Of a stretch of DNA of 20,193 nt, positions 1 through 6,796 are shown piece after piece (position 1 is the stretch's first letter; every line of letters begins with the position of its first letter). The stretch is from Candidatus Hydrogenedentota bacterium (GTDB lineage Bacteria > Hydrogenedentota > Hydrogenedentia > Hydrogenedentales > SLHB01). Below the pieces are notes generated by a model that did no database searches, had not been told where the DNA came from, and was given only the letters and a program-made list of their open reading frames with translations. The position numbers and the translations under genes are program-made. The stretch is taken from positions 1-20,193 of the forward strand of contig DAOLNV010000091.1 in the NCBI GenBank assembly GCA_035416745.1. The letters run 5' to 3'.

Positions 1-54
1 CGCGAGGGCGGCCGGACCGTTGGCGCGGGCGTGGTTACCAAGATTGTCAAGTAA
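1..54 (+). CDS. tuf: Elongation factor Tu, C-terminal end (partial)
   Basis: The first 17 codons, read from base 1, give a tail ending REGGRTVGAGVVTKIVK followed by TAA. This is the conserved C-terminus of EF-Tu domain 3, the GTPase that delivers aminoacyl-tRNA to the ribosome. The rest of the gene lies upstream of the window. The neighbours tRNA-Trp, secE, nusG and rplK are the classical partners of tuf in bacteria, which supports the call. No rpmG (L33) lies between tuf and the tRNA, although many genomes have one there. Confidence 0.93.
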   Translation, partial: REGGRTVGAGVVTKIVK

Positions 55-79
55 CAAGGGCTTTGCGGCCAACCGTTTT

Positions 80-108
80 TTGAACCGTCTCACGGGACGG
101 TCTATACT
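80..108 (+). promoter_or_regulatory. Sigma-70 type promoter for trpT-secE-nusG, with a palindrome in the spacer
   Basis: A -35 box TTGAAC (80-85) and a -10 box TATACT (103-108) are separated by exactly 17 bases. Transcription would start near 115, about 40 bases before the tRNA. The spacer carries an inverted repeat, ACCGTC (84-89) and GACGGT (96-101), with a 6-base gap; it could be an operator or an incidental hairpin. Box match and spacing are seen directly; promoter activity is inferred. Confidence 0.7.
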
Positions 109-152
109 AGTAAGGATTGTCTTCGATGCGGGTTGCGGCCCGTTTTTCATGC

Positions 153-229
153 AGGACTGTAGCTCAATCGGCTAGAGCAGCGGCCTCCAAAGCCGAAGGT
201 TGGGGGTTCGAGTCCCTCCAGTCCTGCCA
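153..229 (+). tRNA. trpT: tRNA-Trp (anticodon CCA)
   Basis: A full cloverleaf can be drawn. The acceptor stem AGGACTG (153-159) pairs with CAGTCCT (219-225). The D stem GCTC pairs with GAGC (162-165 and 175-178). The anticodon loop CTCCAAA (185-191) holds CCA at 187-189. The T stem is 202-206 with 214-218 around the loop TTCGAGT. The discriminator is G226 and the CCA tail is encoded at 227-229. The outermost anticodon-stem pair (180 with 196) is G-A. The gene lies 50 bases before secE and is probably co-transcribed with it. Confidence 0.97.
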
Positions 230-279
230 TTGTATCTGTTAGGTATACGGCAGTCATTGCGGTCGTAGCAGGAGCTATT

Positions 280-510
280 ATGGCCAAGGAAGCAGTAGCG
301 GCAGCAGAAAGTACGGGTTTCGTGGCTCGCATCCGCGAGTTCTTCCACGAAGTCAAGGTCGAGATGCGAAAAGTGAGCTGGCCGGCAAAAGATGAAGTCC
401 GGTCATCCACGACAGTGGTGCTTTTCATGCTCGGAATGATGGCGTTCGTCATCGGCATCTACGACAAAGTGTCCGAGTTGTTTGTCTGGTTGCTGCTAAA
501 ACTCGGATAG
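280..510 (+). CDS. secE: Preprotein translocase subunit SecE
   Basis: The 76-residue product is the small essential SecE subunit of the SecYEG channel in the inner membrane, where it clamps SecY. An amphipathic N-terminal region leads into the diagnostic stretch VEMRKVSWPAKDEV (about residues 27-40). A single transmembrane helix follows (about 46-72). This is the short single-helix form usual outside gammaproteobacteria. The ATG has an AGGAG Shine-Dalgarno site at 270-274, five bases upstream. It sits between tRNA-Trp and nusG, the standard context, and its stop is 12 bases before the nusG start. Confidence 0.97.
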   Translation: MAKEAVAAAESTGFVARIREFFHEVKVEMRKVSWPAKDEVRSSTTVVLFMLGMMAFVIGIYDKVSELFVWLLLKLG

Positions 511-522
511 GAGTCTCCATCG

Positions 523-1476
523 GTGTCCGAGGAACAAAATGACAAAATGCCCAAGGGACTCGACGACGAACTCCGAGAACGTCAAACGGAGCGCGCCGCG
601 GAAGATGCCGCGGAGCGCGAGTTTGCGGCGAGCTTTTTCGGCGATGTAAAGAAGGACTCCACCCAGGAAGACGAGGCCGCCGAGGCCGAGGCGCGCAAAG
701 CGTTCACGGAGGATATCCGGAAAGAGCAGCAGGAACAGGACGAGGAAGCGCTCGCCGCTGAACTGCAGGCGCGGCGTTTCCTGGCTGGCGGGTTGGAGGA
801 GGAGGCCCCAAAAGCCGTCGAAAAAGACGCCCGCGTTCACCAAGCCGCCGAGGAAACAGGCGAGAGCGAGGAGGATGAGGAGCCCAAGGAGGATCCCATC
901 CTTGCGAGCCTCAAACCGGACCCCGACGACGGAATTCGGCGGCGGTGGTACGCGTTACACGCCTATTCGGGACAGGAGGGGAATGTACGCAAGAACCTCC
1001 TGGTGCAAGCGAAGCAGGAAGGTTTAGAGGACCTGATCGGCGGCGTTCTGGTGCCCATGGAGCAGGTGGCGGAGATCAAGGGCGGCGAGAAGCGGATTTC
1101 GAAACGCAAGTTCTTCCCCGGCTATGTGCTGGTGCGGCTTCCCGAACATCCCGAGCGGCAGCCCGAGTTGTGGCACTTGATTAACAACACGCCGGGCGTC
1201 AGTGGGTTTATAGGGTCGCGTCACACGCCGGTTCCGCTGGATGATGCCGAAGTAAACTCTATCATCGACGAGATTCGCGGCGAGCGAACCCGCCCGAAAC
1301 CCAAGGTGAAATTTGAAACGGGTGAACGCGTTAAGATTATCGACGGCCCCTTTTCGAATTTCCTGGGCAACATCGACGAAATCGACGTGGATCGAGGCAC
1401 TCTGAAAGTCATGGTAGAAATCTTCGAGCGCCTTACGAGCGTAGAGGTCGAGTTTTGGCAGGTAGAAAAGATCTAA
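523..1476 (+). CDS. nusG: Transcription termination/antitermination protein NusG with long acidic N-terminal extension
   Basis: NusG binds RNA polymerase, affects pausing and Rho termination, and can link polymerase to the ribosome. The product has 317 residues, against about 180 for typical NusG. The conserved NGN domain starts at RRWYALHAYSGQEGNV (Trp at residue 142) and continues through the KFFPGYVLV motif and NNTPGVSGFIG. The KOW domain is at about 262-317 (FETGERVKIIDGPFSNF). Residues 1-140 are an extra segment rich in Glu, Asp, Ala, Lys and Arg, probably helical or disordered. The start is GTG, with AGGAG at 509-513, nine bases upstream. The extension stays in frame without a stop and keeps coding-like composition, so it looks genuinely translated. 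A later start near residue 130 is possible in principle, but no better ribosome site was found. Confidence 0.95.
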   Translation: MSEEQNDKMPKGLDDELRERQTERAAEDAAEREFAASFFGDVKKDSTQEDEAAEAEARKAFTEDIRKEQQEQDEEALAAELQARRFLAGGLEEEAPKAVEKDARVHQAAEETGESEEDEEPKEDPILASLKPDPDDGIRRRWYALHAYSGQEGNVRKNLLVQAKQEGLEDLIGGVLVPMEQVAEIKGGEKRISKRKFFPGYVLVRLPEHPERQPELWHLINNTPGVSGFIGSRHTPVPLDDAEVNSIIDEIRGERTRPKPKVKFETGERVKIIDGPFSNFLGNIDEIDVDRGTLKVMVEIFERLTSVEVEFWQVEKI

Positions 1477-1506
1477 TTCAAGCTAGACTATGGAGATAAC
1501 GGTCCG

Positions 1507-1947
1507 ATGGCAAAGGGTAAGAAGGGCAAGAATGTTACGGCAGTGATCAAGCTGCAATGTCCCGCGGGTCAGGCCAATCCGGCGCCGCCGGTGGGTCCCG
1601 CATTGGGCCAGCACGGCGTCAATATCATGGATTTCTGCAAGCAGTTCAACGAGCGCACCAAGGACCAGCAAGGCCTGATTATCCCGGTGGTGATCACGGT
1701 GTTCGACGACCGGAGCATCTCGTTCATCACAAAGAGTCCGCCGGCGGCCGTGCTGATCAAGCGGGCGGCCAAACTGGCCAAGGCCAGCGGCGAACCCAAC
1801 CGGACCAAAGTGGGTACGGTTACGCGGGCTCAATTGGAAGAAATCGCGGAAATCAAGAAGAACGATTTGAATGCGGCTGACGTGGATGCGGCGGTGCGGA
1901 TGCTCGCGGGCACCGCTCGCAGTATGGGCATCTTGGTCGAGAATTGA
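1507..1947 (+). CDS. rplK: 50S ribosomal protein L11
   Basis: The product has 146 residues, within the usual 140-147 for L11. L11 forms the stalk base with 23S rRNA and takes part in factor-dependent GTPase activity and the stringent response. The N-terminal domain has the hallmark stretch PAGQANPAPPVGPALGQHGV, followed by IMDFCKQFNERT. The C-terminal RNA-binding domain includes KSPPAAVLIKRAA and ends in AGTARSMGILVE. It lies 30 bases after nusG and 89 bases before rplA in the standard order, so it is presumably in the same transcript. Confidence 0.98.
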   Translation: MAKGKKGKNVTAVIKLQCPAGQANPAPPVGPALGQHGVNIMDFCKQFNERTKDQQGLIIPVVITVFDDRSISFITKSPPAAVLIKRAAKLAKASGEPNRTKVGTVTRAQLEEIAEIKKNDLNAADVDAAVRMLAGTARSMGILVEN

Positions 1948-2036
1948 GGAAAGCGCCTCTCCATCGAGAAGCGTTGCGTTAATCTGTGGCGATTGTGGGA
2001 GGGCGTTACGTCCGAGCACCACAAGGAGGAACTAGA

Positions 2037-2750
2037 ATGGCAACAGTGAGCAAGCGCAAGAAAGCCCTGGCGGAAAAACACCTGAAGCGGATCGGATGCA
2101 CGATCGAGGAAGCCGCCGCCGGCGTAAAAGAGTGCGCCACGGCAAAATTCGACGAGACGATCGAATTGGCATTTACCCTGGGCGTTGACCCGCGCCATGC
2201 CGAACAGATGGTGCGCGGCTCGGTGTCGTTGCCTCACGGAACGGGCCGGCACGTCCGCGTCGTTGTTTTCTGCAAAGAGACGGAGCAGATCAATGCGGCA
2301 AAACAAGCGGGCGCTCTGGAAGCGGGCGCGGAAGAACTCCTGGCGAAAGTCCAGGGCGGCTGGACGGATTTTGATGTTGCGGTTGCCGCTCCTGACATGA
2401 TGCGCGACGTGGGCAAACTGGGCAAAGTCTTGGGCCCGCGCGGACTGATGCCCAGCCCCAAGGCAGGAACGGTTACCCCGAAAGTGGGCGAAGCCGTCAG
2501 CGAGATCATGAAGGGCAAGATCGACTATCGCGTCGATAAGAACGCCAACATCCATGTACCCGTGGGTAAGGCTTCTTTTACGGCAGAACAGATCAGGGAC
2601 AATGCCGCCGCGGTCATCGAGTCCGTGGTTAAGGCCCGGCCAGCGGCCTGCAAAGGCGTTTATTTGAAGACTTGCTGTCTGAGCAGCACCATGGGGCCCG
2701 GATTCCGCTTGGATGCGCCAAGTTTGGTAACCCAGTTCCGCAGTGCGTGA
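2037..2750 (+). CDS. rplA: 50S ribosomal protein L1
   Basis: The product has 237 residues, typical of L1, which binds 23S rRNA at the mobile L1 stalk and often represses its own rplK-rplA mRNA. Recognisable segments are the N-terminal KRKKALAEKHL, VRVVVFCKETEQ, and the signature KLGKVLGPRGLMPSPKAGTV in the second domain, then KIDYRVDKNANIHVPVGK. The frame is open upstream to 1986, but the ATG at 2037 is chosen because AAGGAGGA at 2023-2030 lies six bases before it and L1 homology begins there. A terminator follows about 30 bases after the stop, so rplJ-rplL are not part of this transcript. Confidence 0.97.
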   Translation: MATVSKRKKALAEKHLKRIGCTIEEAAAGVKECATAKFDETIELAFTLGVDPRHAEQMVRGSVSLPHGTGRHVRVVVFCKETEQINAAKQAGALEAGAEELLAKVQGGWTDFDVAVAAPDMMRDVGKLGKVLGPRGLMPSPKAGTVTPKVGEAVSEIMKGKIDYRVDKNANIHVPVGKASFTAEQIRDNAAAVIESVVKARPAACKGVYLKTCCLSSTMGPGFRLDAPSLVTQFRSA

Positions 2751-2779
2751 TTTTTGTTAAAGGGTTTTTGACTCTATGT

Positions 2780-2824
2780 AAGGGCGCACAACGCCGAATG
2801 ATACGGGCGTGGCGTCCTTTTTCT
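2780..2824 (+). terminator. Intrinsic terminator after rplA
   Basis: The left arm AAGGGCGCACAACGCC pairs with the right arm GGCGTGGCGTCCTT, with two bulged A residues and one G-T wobble, around a loop of about ten bases. A TTTTTCTT tail follows. The structure closes the secE-nusG-rplK-rplA unit and separates it from metK. Confidence 0.8.
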
Positions 2825-2905
2825 TGTCGAGGGATGTGTTAACGGGCAGATTTCGCAGTTCGAGCGGCGACGCCAGGATTCCGCAAGCAACGGAAGGAGA
2901 GCGCG

Positions 2906-4075
2906 ATGAGTCAGGAGATGAAGGAGATCTTGTTCACGTCGGAATCGGTGACGGAAGGGCACCCGGACAAGGTCGCGGATTTCATATCCGATTCCGTACT
3001 GGATGCCCTGTACGAGCAGGATCCCATGAGCCGCGTGGCGTGCGAAACGTTGGTGACTACCGGCTTCTGCGTGATTGCCGGCGAAATCACAACAAAGGCC
3101 GTAGTGGATTATCAGCAGGTAGCACGTGATGCGATCCTCGCCATCGGCTACAGAGGGGGGGACTCGGGGTTCGACGGCAGAACGTGCGGCGTGCTGGTCG
3201 CGCTTGACAAGCAGTCGCCGGACATTGCGCAGGGCGTAGATTCAGCGCCTGACAAGGAACAGGGCGCGGGCGACCAGGGCATGATGTTCGGCTATGCCTG
3301 CAACGAGACCCCCGAATACATGCCGCTGCCCATTTCGCTGGCGCACAAGCTGGGTCTCAGGCTTTCCGAACTTCGGCACAACGGCACGCTTCCCTGGCTG
3401 CAACCCGATGGCAAATCACAGGTCACCATAGCATACCGCAACGGCAAGCCGTACCGCATTCATACGATCGTGATTTCAAACCAGCATTCGCCGGACATTT
3501 CGCAGAAAGACATCCGCGACGCTGTCATCCGCGAGGTTTGTGAACCCGTTGTTCCGAAAAGCCTGAAGAATGGAGACATCATTTATCACGTCAACCCGAC
3601 CGGCCGTTTTGTGGTGGGGGGGCCCGTTGGCGACTGCGGGTTGACAGGCCGCAAGATCATCGTCGACACGTATGGCGGGATGGGACGCCACGGCGGCGGC
3701 GCGTTCAGCGGCAAGGACCCGTCGAAGGTGGACCGTTCGGCGACTTACATGGCGCGTTACATGGCGAAGAATGTTGTGGCGGCCGGCCTGGCAGAGAGGT
3801 GCGAAGTGCAATTGGCTTACGCTATCGGGGTCGCGCGCCCCGTGTCGGTCAATGTGACGACGTTCCGCACCGGCAAAATAGACGATGACGCGCTTTCTGA
3901 CATTCTGGCCGGCGAGTTCGATTGCCGGCCCGCGGCGATTCTCGAGACGCTCAACCTGCGCACGCCCATTTTCCGCAAGACGACGAACTACGGCCACTTT
4001 GGGCGCGAGAATGCAGGTTTGCGCTGGGAAGAGACCGATCGCGCGGAGCGGCTTCGGCAGAAAGCAGGCGTCTGA
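2906..4075 (+). CDS. metK: S-adenosylmethionine synthase
   Basis: MetK makes S-adenosylmethionine from methionine and ATP in the cytoplasm, supplying methylation and polyamine pathways. The 389 residues match the family length of about 380-400. Visible signatures are EGHPDKVAD near the N-terminus (about residues 18-26, ATP/metal site), GAGDQGMMFGY (the GDQG loop), and the phosphate-binding loop GGGAFSGKDPSKVDRSA starting near residue 263. All three sections of the fold are present. The ATG has GGAAGGAGA about eight bases upstream. The gene is a single-gene unit between two terminator hairpins. The 80-base leader is too short and shows no obvious SAM riboswitch, and no clear -35/-10 pair was found. 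Confidence 0.98.
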   Translation: MSQEMKEILFTSESVTEGHPDKVADFISDSVLDALYEQDPMSRVACETLVTTGFCVIAGEITTKAVVDYQQVARDAILAIGYRGGDSGFDGRTCGVLVALDKQSPDIAQGVDSAPDKEQGAGDQGMMFGYACNETPEYMPLPISLAHKLGLRLSELRHNGTLPWLQPDGKSQVTIAYRNGKPYRIHTIVISNQHSPDISQKDIRDAVIREVCEPVVPKSLKNGDIIYHVNPTGRFVVGGPVGDCGLTGRKIIVDTYGGMGRHGGGAFSGKDPSKVDRSATYMARYMAKNVVAAGLAERCEVQLAYAIGVARPVSVNVTTFRTGKIDDDALSDILAGEFDCRPAAILETLNLRTPIFRKTTNYGHFGRENAGLRWEETDRAERLRQKAGV

Positions 4076-4093
4076 ACAATATGGTATAACCCT

Positions 4094-4138
4094 TTGCGAG
4101 GGAGGCCTTGGATAGAGGCTCTTCCCTCGCAATTCTTT
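4094..4138 (+). terminator. Intrinsic terminator after metK
   Basis: TTGCGAGGGA (4094-4103) pairs perfectly over ten bases with TCCCTCGCAA (4123-4132). Some inner pairing extends the stem, and TTCTTTCG follows. The T tract is weak, but stem strength and position 19 bases after the metK stop support termination. It also argues against a TTG start at 4108 for the next gene, since that codon would lie in the hairpin. Confidence 0.75.
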
Positions 4139-4188
4139 CGTGGTGCATTCCAGAAGAAAGTCCGCGGTTCTCCCAGGAGGTTCACCGC

Positions 4189-4959
4189 ATGCACGGCGGC
4201 CGCCATTTCATCGTAGTGTCGGTGTTTTGGGGCATGTTGCTCTTCGCGTTGGGCGCGCCCGGCGATTCCGGCGAAGCCCCCGAGGGGAAGCCGGCCGCCG
4301 CCCCGGAGAAGACGGTGTATCTAACCTTTGACGACGGCCCTTCCGAAGTGACACCAGTCATTCTGGACCTGCTCAAAGAGCACGAAGCCGCTGCTACGTT
4401 CTTTGTCTGCGGAAATGTTACTGAATTCGGCGACAAGGTTTATAACCGGATTCTCGATGAAGGGCACGCCTTGGGCAATCACACGTTTTCGCATAGTTAC
4501 AACAAAGTCTATGCGTCAGCCGATACCTTTGAACAAAACGTGGCGCGCCTCGACGACCTGATATACAAATTCACCGGCGCCCGGCCGCGGCTGCTGCGGT
4601 TTCCCGGCGGGTCCAACAACCGCATCACAAAAGGGCCTGACGGGAAAAGCATCACCTGCGAGTTGGTAGACCGCTTGGCGAAACAGGGCTATCGCCATTT
4701 CGACTGGAATGTGGATTCGTTCGACTACGGCCCTAATGCCAAAGACTCAGATGCGATCGCCAAGACCGTTGTGGCGGGCGTGGTCAAGCGGAGCGAGGCG
4801 ATTGTTCTGATGCACGACAGTTATCCGCACATGGCAACCGCCAAGGCTTTACCCGTCATTATCCGCGAGTTGCGGTCACAAGGATACGCTTTCAAGGCGC
4901 TGTCCGGGGAATCCTTCACGGTGCAGTTTCTCAAACCGTCGCGGCAGGCAGCTGAATAG
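4189..4959 (+). CDS. Secreted polysaccharide deacetylase (NodB-homology, carbohydrate esterase 4)
   Basis: The 256-residue product has an N-terminal hydrophobic segment (about residues 6-23), which may be a signal peptide or anchor, then an Ala/Pro/Glu linker and a complete NodB domain. All five catalytic motifs are seen: TFDDGPS (Asp48 catalytic base, Asp49 metal ligand), the HxxxH metal pair in GNHTFSH (His98, His102), RFPGGSNN, the DWN region in HFDWNVDSFDYG, and LMHDS with the distal His. The family removes N- or O-acetyl groups from peptidoglycan, chitin or other acetylated glycans, using a divalent metal. The substrate cannot be read from the sequence. The start is the ATG at 4189, with AGGAGG at 4175-4180. 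It is convergent with a GH30 glycosidase, so the two may act on related external or wall glycans. Confidence 0.93.
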   Translation: MHGGRHFIVVSVFWGMLLFALGAPGDSGEAPEGKPAAAPEKTVYLTFDDGPSEVTPVILDLLKEHEAAATFFVCGNVTEFGDKVYNRILDEGHALGNHTFSHSYNKVYASADTFEQNVARLDDLIYKFTGARPRLLRFPGGSNNRITKGPDGKSITCELVDRLAKQGYRHFDWNVDSFDYGPNAKDSDAIAKTVVAGVVKRSEAIVLMHDSYPHMATAKALPVIIRELRSQGYAFKALSGESFTVQFLKPSRQAAE

Positions 4960-4988
4960 GCGCGCGACTCGCCGGCGGGGCGTGTGCC
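4959..4988. other. GC-rich hairpin between convergent genes
   Basis: GGCGCGCG at 4959-4966 pairs with CGTGTGCC at 4981-4988, including G-T wobbles when read as + strand RNA. Further inner pairs lead to a CCGG-rich tip. There is no T tract on either side, so it is not a canonical intrinsic terminator. It may still halt or stabilise the deacetylase transcript where it meets the GH30 gene. Confidence 0.3.
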
Positions 4989-5000
4989 AGGAACCGATGT

Positions 5001-6404
5001 TTATCCTTTGCCGGCGTCGTCCGCCTCGCTGACAGGCCACACAAACGTCGCGGTTGCGCGCGCGGGGACTTCGGCCGCGAATGATCTGCCGCGCCACGCG
5101 ATGGTAAAGGTACTTGGGTTGCGGTCGGCGTTGGCCACGACAAGGACGATGGTATCGTCGGGATTCAGGAATGCCACGTTGCCGAAGCGCTGGCCCCTGA
5201 AAACCGTGGACTCGATGCGCACGGCGTCCCGCTGTATGAACCGCATGAACTGGCCGTACATGCAATAGTCATACCCGAAATAAAGCGTCTTTGTGGCGGT
5301 GTTGAGCACGATACACGTGGGCGAGCACGGGTGGGGCCCTGCGTTCGGTTCCCCTTGGTCGTTGATTATCGACACCCATGCATTGTATGAGCGGGACCAG
5401 TTGCGCAGAATGTCCATGATAGCGATGGCGCCCGGTGTGCCGAATGTGGAACCTTCCGTAAAATAGATCTGCTTCGACGGGAACATATCGTGCAGGCGCG
5501 TCATGGCTTCGGGCCTGCCCTCATAGTGGTGAAACCCCGTACCGTCGATGTACTTGGCCGCCTTGGGGTCTCCCACGACGTTCTTGGGCCATCCCAACGG
5601 CTCGAAATTGTGGTCCCAGCACCAGATCTTGGTATCGAGCTTCTGTCGCGCAAACTCGGGGCCAACATGTTCCGCGATGAATTCGGCCTGTTCCTGGGCG
5701 GTCCACCGGCACGTAGGATAGGTGGGCGGATTGTAGTCGGGTTCATTCTGCAGCGTGATGGCGTAGATCGGGATGCCCTCGGCCTCGTATGCCGTAATGA
5801 ATCTGGCGAGGTAACGCGCGTAGACGGCGTAATACTGGGGCTCGAACCGCCCTCCTCCGATGGTTCCGTTCGAGGTCATCCAGCCCGGCGGGCTCCAGGG
5901 GGACGCGAAGAAGAGCAGGCCGGGATTCTTCTCGAGCGCCATCTTGAGCACGGGCAAGACGTATTCGCGGTCCTTCTCGATAGAGAAATGCTCGAGTTCC
6001 ATGTCCCCTGGCACGTCCGCGTAGGTGTACCAGGGGGATGCCGTGAAGTCCGGCGTCCCGATGCAGATGCGCATCAGATTCATTCCGAGGCCGTTTTCGG
6101 GGCTGACCAAGCGTTCGACGGCGAGCTCCTGTTCATCGGGGTCAAGCTGGCTGATGTTGTAGCACGTAGCATGCTCGAGGGAAGCGCCCATCCCGAGAAT
6201 CGTCTGGTACCGGATGGCGTCGTCGATACGGATGTCTGGCGCGGGCGCTTCCGCTCCAAAAGCTGCCGCGGGCTGTTCCGAAAGGGTGTTCTGCATGTCT
6301 TCCGAAGAGACCCACCACGCCACGTCAAGGCCCGGGGCTGCCTGTCCCCCGGCGGCCAGAAGGGCCGCGACGACGCTTCTCCCCAACACCGTTGCATACC
6401 GCAT
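5001..6404 (-). CDS. Secreted glycoside hydrolase family 30 (glucosylceramidase/beta-glucanase-like)
   Basis: The 467-residue product has an N-terminal signal peptide (positive MRYATVLGR, then a hydrophobic core VVAALLAAGG). The GH30 TIM barrel follows, with motifs IRYQTILGMGASLEHAT, MNLMRICIGTPDF and FASPWSPPGWMTSNG. The acid/base Glu is in TLQNEP (Glu221) and the nucleophile Glu is in IYFTEGS (Glu317). A beta-sandwich with a nucleotide-independent tail (FRGQRFGNVAFLNPDDTIVLVV) closes the protein, as in GH30. The family cleaves beta-linked sugars with retention; members include glucosylceramidases, beta-1,6-glucanases and xylanases, and the exact substrate is not determined. Starts at 6437 (TTG) and 6413 (ATG) are in frame; the ATG at 6404 is preferred because AAAAGG lies about nine bases upstream. 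It is convergent with the deacetylase and divergent from the hox operon. Confidence 0.9.
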   Translation of the reverse strand: MRYATVLGRSVVAALLAAGGQAAPGLDVAWWVSSEDMQNTLSEQPAAAFGAEAPAPDIRIDDAIRYQTILGMGASLEHATCYNISQLDPDEQELAVERLVSPENGLGMNLMRICIGTPDFTASPWYTYADVPGDMELEHFSIEKDREYVLPVLKMALEKNPGLLFFASPWSPPGWMTSNGTIGGGRFEPQYYAVYARYLARFITAYEAEGIPIYAITLQNEPDYNPPTYPTCRWTAQEQAEFIAEHVGPEFARQKLDTKIWCWDHNFEPLGWPKNVVGDPKAAKYIDGTGFHHYEGRPEAMTRLHDMFPSKQIYFTEGSTFGTPGAIAIMDILRNWSRSYNAWVSIINDQGEPNAGPHPCSPTCIVLNTATKTLYFGYDYCMYGQFMRFIQRDAVRIESTVFRGQRFGNVAFLNPDDTIVLVVANADRNPSTFTIAWRGRSFAAEVPARATATFVWPVSEADDAGKG

Positions 6405-6796
6405 CCGCTTCATCCTTTTCCCGCATGGACCCGGCAAACGTCTCCATACCCTGCCTGGACCTAGAGTACCACCCCACGGCCCCGGCGCAAAAGGGTTCGA
6501 GCGGCGCCAGGCTGCTGACCGGCGCGCACACCCTTCGTGCCCGGTTTGACCGGTGCGGTCCGGCCCGGAAGAGAATCCCTGGCCATGTCTGCGGTTATTC
6601 TCGTTCCCGCCGACAGGGCCCCAACAACGATTCTGCTGTGCCTGTGTTGAAATGGCGGTGAAATTGTGATAACGTTCACGATTAGACGGTGGATTCAGTC
6701 GTATTCCCCACTTCCTTCGTCTCAGCAGCAGTACAAACCACTGGCTGTCAGTATGTTCCGTAAGCGAAACGGTCGCAACGGTGGAGGCTCGTAAGC
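6405..6796. other. Divergent intergenic region between GH30 and hox operon
   Basis: These 392 bases hold no credible gene. They contain two near-identical direct repeats, TGACCGGCGCG (6516-6526) and TGACCGGTGCG (6547-6557), 31 bases apart. The second lies in a small palindrome, GACCG-GTG-CGGTC (6548-6560). A CRP/FNR-like site lies at 6665-6680, nearer hoxF. GGAGG at 6783-6787 is the hoxF ribosome site. No consensus sigma-70 or sigma-54 promoter was found for either gene. Confidence 0.6.
6665..6680. promoter_or_regulatory. CRP/FNR-superfamily-like operator upstream of hoxF
   Basis: TGTGA (6665-6669), a 6-base spacer, then TCACG (6676-6680). This differs by one base from the perfect TGTGA-N6-TCACA palindrome used by CRP and by some redox or nitrosative regulators of anaerobes such as HcpR. 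It lies about 115 bases before the hoxF start, a plausible place for control of a hydrogenase operon. A single short site can arise by chance, so the role is inference. Confidence 0.4.

Noticed and set aside
55..80. Intrinsic terminator for tuf
   Set aside because: A run of six T residues is present at 76-81, but only very short 3-4 base stems can be drawn before it, so it is not supported.
2825..2905. Possible SAM riboswitch before metK
   Set aside because: The leader has about 80 bases and I find no SAM-I style helices or terminator switch between the rplA terminator and the metK start.
4108..4188. TTG start at 4108 for the deacetylase, adding 27 residues
   Set aside because: The codon lies in the metK terminator hairpin; the ATG at 4189 has an ideal AGGAGG site and begins a signal-peptide-like sequence.
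5490..6464. Long + strand open frame of 324 codons opposite the GH30 gene
   Set aside because: It is an antisense shadow of a well supported GH30 gene. Its product is low in recognisable motifs and such frames are common in GC-rich DNA.
6586..6602. Sigma-54-like element TGGCCATGTCTGC before hoxF
   Set aside because: The GG and GC doublets are two bases too close for a -24/-12 promoter.
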